Below, piece after piece: positions 52,192 through 52,943 of a stretch of DNA of 52,943 nucleotides. Position numbers and translations under genes: made by a program. Location of the stretch: NCBI GenBank assembly GCA_041623895.1, contig JBFJVZ010000002.1, positions 1-52,943 of the forward strand, written 5' to 3'. Positions within the stretch are counted from its first letter, which is position 1, and each line of letters begins with the position of its first letter. Source of the DNA: JBFJVZ01 sp041623895 (lineage in GTDB: Bacteria; Planctomycetota; Planctomycetia; Pirellulales; Pirellulaceae). The notes under the pieces were generated by a model. It was not told the DNA's origin and ran no database searches. It saw only the letters and a list, made by a program, of their open reading frames with translations.

Positions 52192-52364
52192 CGACACTGA
52201 AGTTGGGCATTCGGGGCCGACTTTTCCGTTGATTCTCGTATTTTCGGCCCATCCAGACCGTTCATGTCGTTATGGGACGGATTTTCTGGCAGCGGACAAT
52301 CGCAAGGATTATCTTTTCAAAGCTTCGGCCCAATTCTTCCCCGACCCTTTGCAAAGACAATCCC

Positions 52365-52943
52365 ATGGCCAAACCGCTTGTCTTTCAGCTTGGCGATCAA
52401 GAGATCGCTTTCTCGCTGAACAAAGTCGATCGCAGCAAACTTTATGGTTTTAAAGAAGTTCAAGCGCTTGATGAATCCAATCACGTTTGTGACCTGGCGA
52501 CGTTGGCTGGTGACGGACGTACGCTGATCGGTCGCGGCGGTACAGGACTCGGTTGGCTGGATGCCGACGGCGGGTGGCGCGATAAAGCGGAACTGGTTCC
52601 GGTCGACACCGACGGCAACAAGATTGAACCGGTACCAAGTTCTTTCAGCGCTCCGATCAAGTTGTTTGATACGGCCACCGTCGAAGATTATCTGGAACAC
52701 AACATCCGCTTGGTTTACGCCCTCGAGTCCGAAGATGATTTGACCGACGTGATGGCGGAACTGAATCGCGGCACGATATTCAAGTTCGCGTACAGCTACC
52801 GCGGTGGCCTGGAAGCCGACAGAGCGTTCTTGCTCAATAACGATGAAGGTCAACCGATGATGGCGGTGGGAACGCCGACGAAAGTTGAATTCGTCGGCAT
52901 GGCCGCCGCGGCGGCGGCGGAAGAGGCCGAAGAAATTGAAGAC
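52365..52943 (+). CDS. Conserved protein of unknown function, cut by the window end
   Basis: This open frame of 193 codons runs from ATG 52365 to the last base with no stop. It is a clear protein: it starts MAKPLVFQLGDQEIAFSLNK, then VDRSKLYGFKEVQALDE, then LAGDGRTLIGRGGTGLGWLD, and ends in an Ala/Glu-rich tail (MAAAAAAEEAEEIED) that is probably near the true C-terminus. From memory, similar proteins occur in cyanobacteria and planctomycetes without assigned function. No signal peptide or membrane helix is seen. The upstream 173-base gap after the SHD1 gene should hold its promoter. Confidence 0.75.
   Translation, partial: MAKPLVFQLGDQEIAFSLNKVDRSKLYGFKEVQALDESNHVCDLATLAGDGRTLIGRGGTGLGWLDADGGWRDKAELVPVDTDGNKIEPVPSSFSAPIKLFDTATVEDYLEHNIRLVYALESEDDLTDVMAELNRGTIFKFAYSYRGGLEADRAFLLNNDEGQPMMAVGTPTKVEFVGMAAAAAAEEAEEIED

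Overview
The window looks like an ordinary chromosomal segment from a planctomycete, most likely a Rhodopirellula/Pirellulaceae-type marine bacterium. This is inferred from the gene families, not from a marker-gene search. It carries a Tat-exported DUF1501 protein next to a PSCyt1/DUF1549/DUF1553 cytochrome protein, a DUF1559 pseudopilin-like protein, a secreted DUF1080 protein, a formylglycine-enzyme-fold protein, an SHD1 protein, a Tat-exported Gfo/Idh/MocA oxidoreductase and large Ser/Thr kinases. I see no phage genes, transposases, CRISPR arrays, rRNA or tRNA genes.

Layout. 1-7 kb: a hairpin repeat, then a coupled minus-strand pair (a PHP-like CehA/McbA-type metallohydrolase and a clan GH-A hydrolase), a divergent secreted beta-propeller-like protein and a DUF1501 protein. 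7-13 kb: the large PSCyt1/DUF1549/discoidin/DUF1553 protein and, divergently, a membrane-anchored octaheme cytochrome c. 12.8-18.4 kb: on the minus strand a formylglycine-enzyme-like protein, an ABC-F ATPase, a DUF1559 protein and an orphan ABC-2-type ATPase. 18.4-21.8 kb: ispF, an LRR lipoprotein and the Gfo/Idh oxidoreductase with a clear terminator. 22-25 kb: cysS-ruvC-ruvA. 25-30.5 kb: a thioredoxin-fold protein, a K+-dependent-type membrane pyrophosphatase, a DapA-family aldolase and a proline-rich secreted protein. 30.8-36.2 kb: a three-gene signalling operon. 36.2-38.7 kb: gatC, rpmB, a lipoprotein, a DUF1080 protein and a small monoheme cytochrome. 38.8-45.6 kb (minus strand): ftsH, rsgA, a small membrane protein and a membrane Ser/Thr kinase with a beta-helix-like ectodomain. 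46-50 kb: a long RecQ and a zinc alcohol dehydrogenase. 50-52.9 kb: a CPXCG zinc-ribbon protein, an SHD1 protein and a conserved unknown gene cut by the window end.

The most interesting locus is the signalling operon at 30861-36167. A MEDS-domain protein is followed by a soluble hybrid histidine kinase (HisKA-HATPase-REC-REC-HPt). Last comes one polypeptide with a Hanks-type Ser/Thr kinase, a response-regulator receiver and a SpoIIE/PP2C-type phosphatase. Every catalytic and phospho-acceptor residue I looked for is present, apart from one His-to-Glu variation in a phosphatase motif. This suggests a self-contained relay in which a two-component phosphotransfer arm feeds a receiver placed between an opposed kinase and phosphatase. 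Also notable are four intergenic repeat or palindromic elements, an Asp/Ala tandem-repeat linker in the pyrophosphatase, an EF-hand loop inside the PHP-like enzyme, and a KISRS signature with an insertion in cysteinyl-tRNA synthetase.
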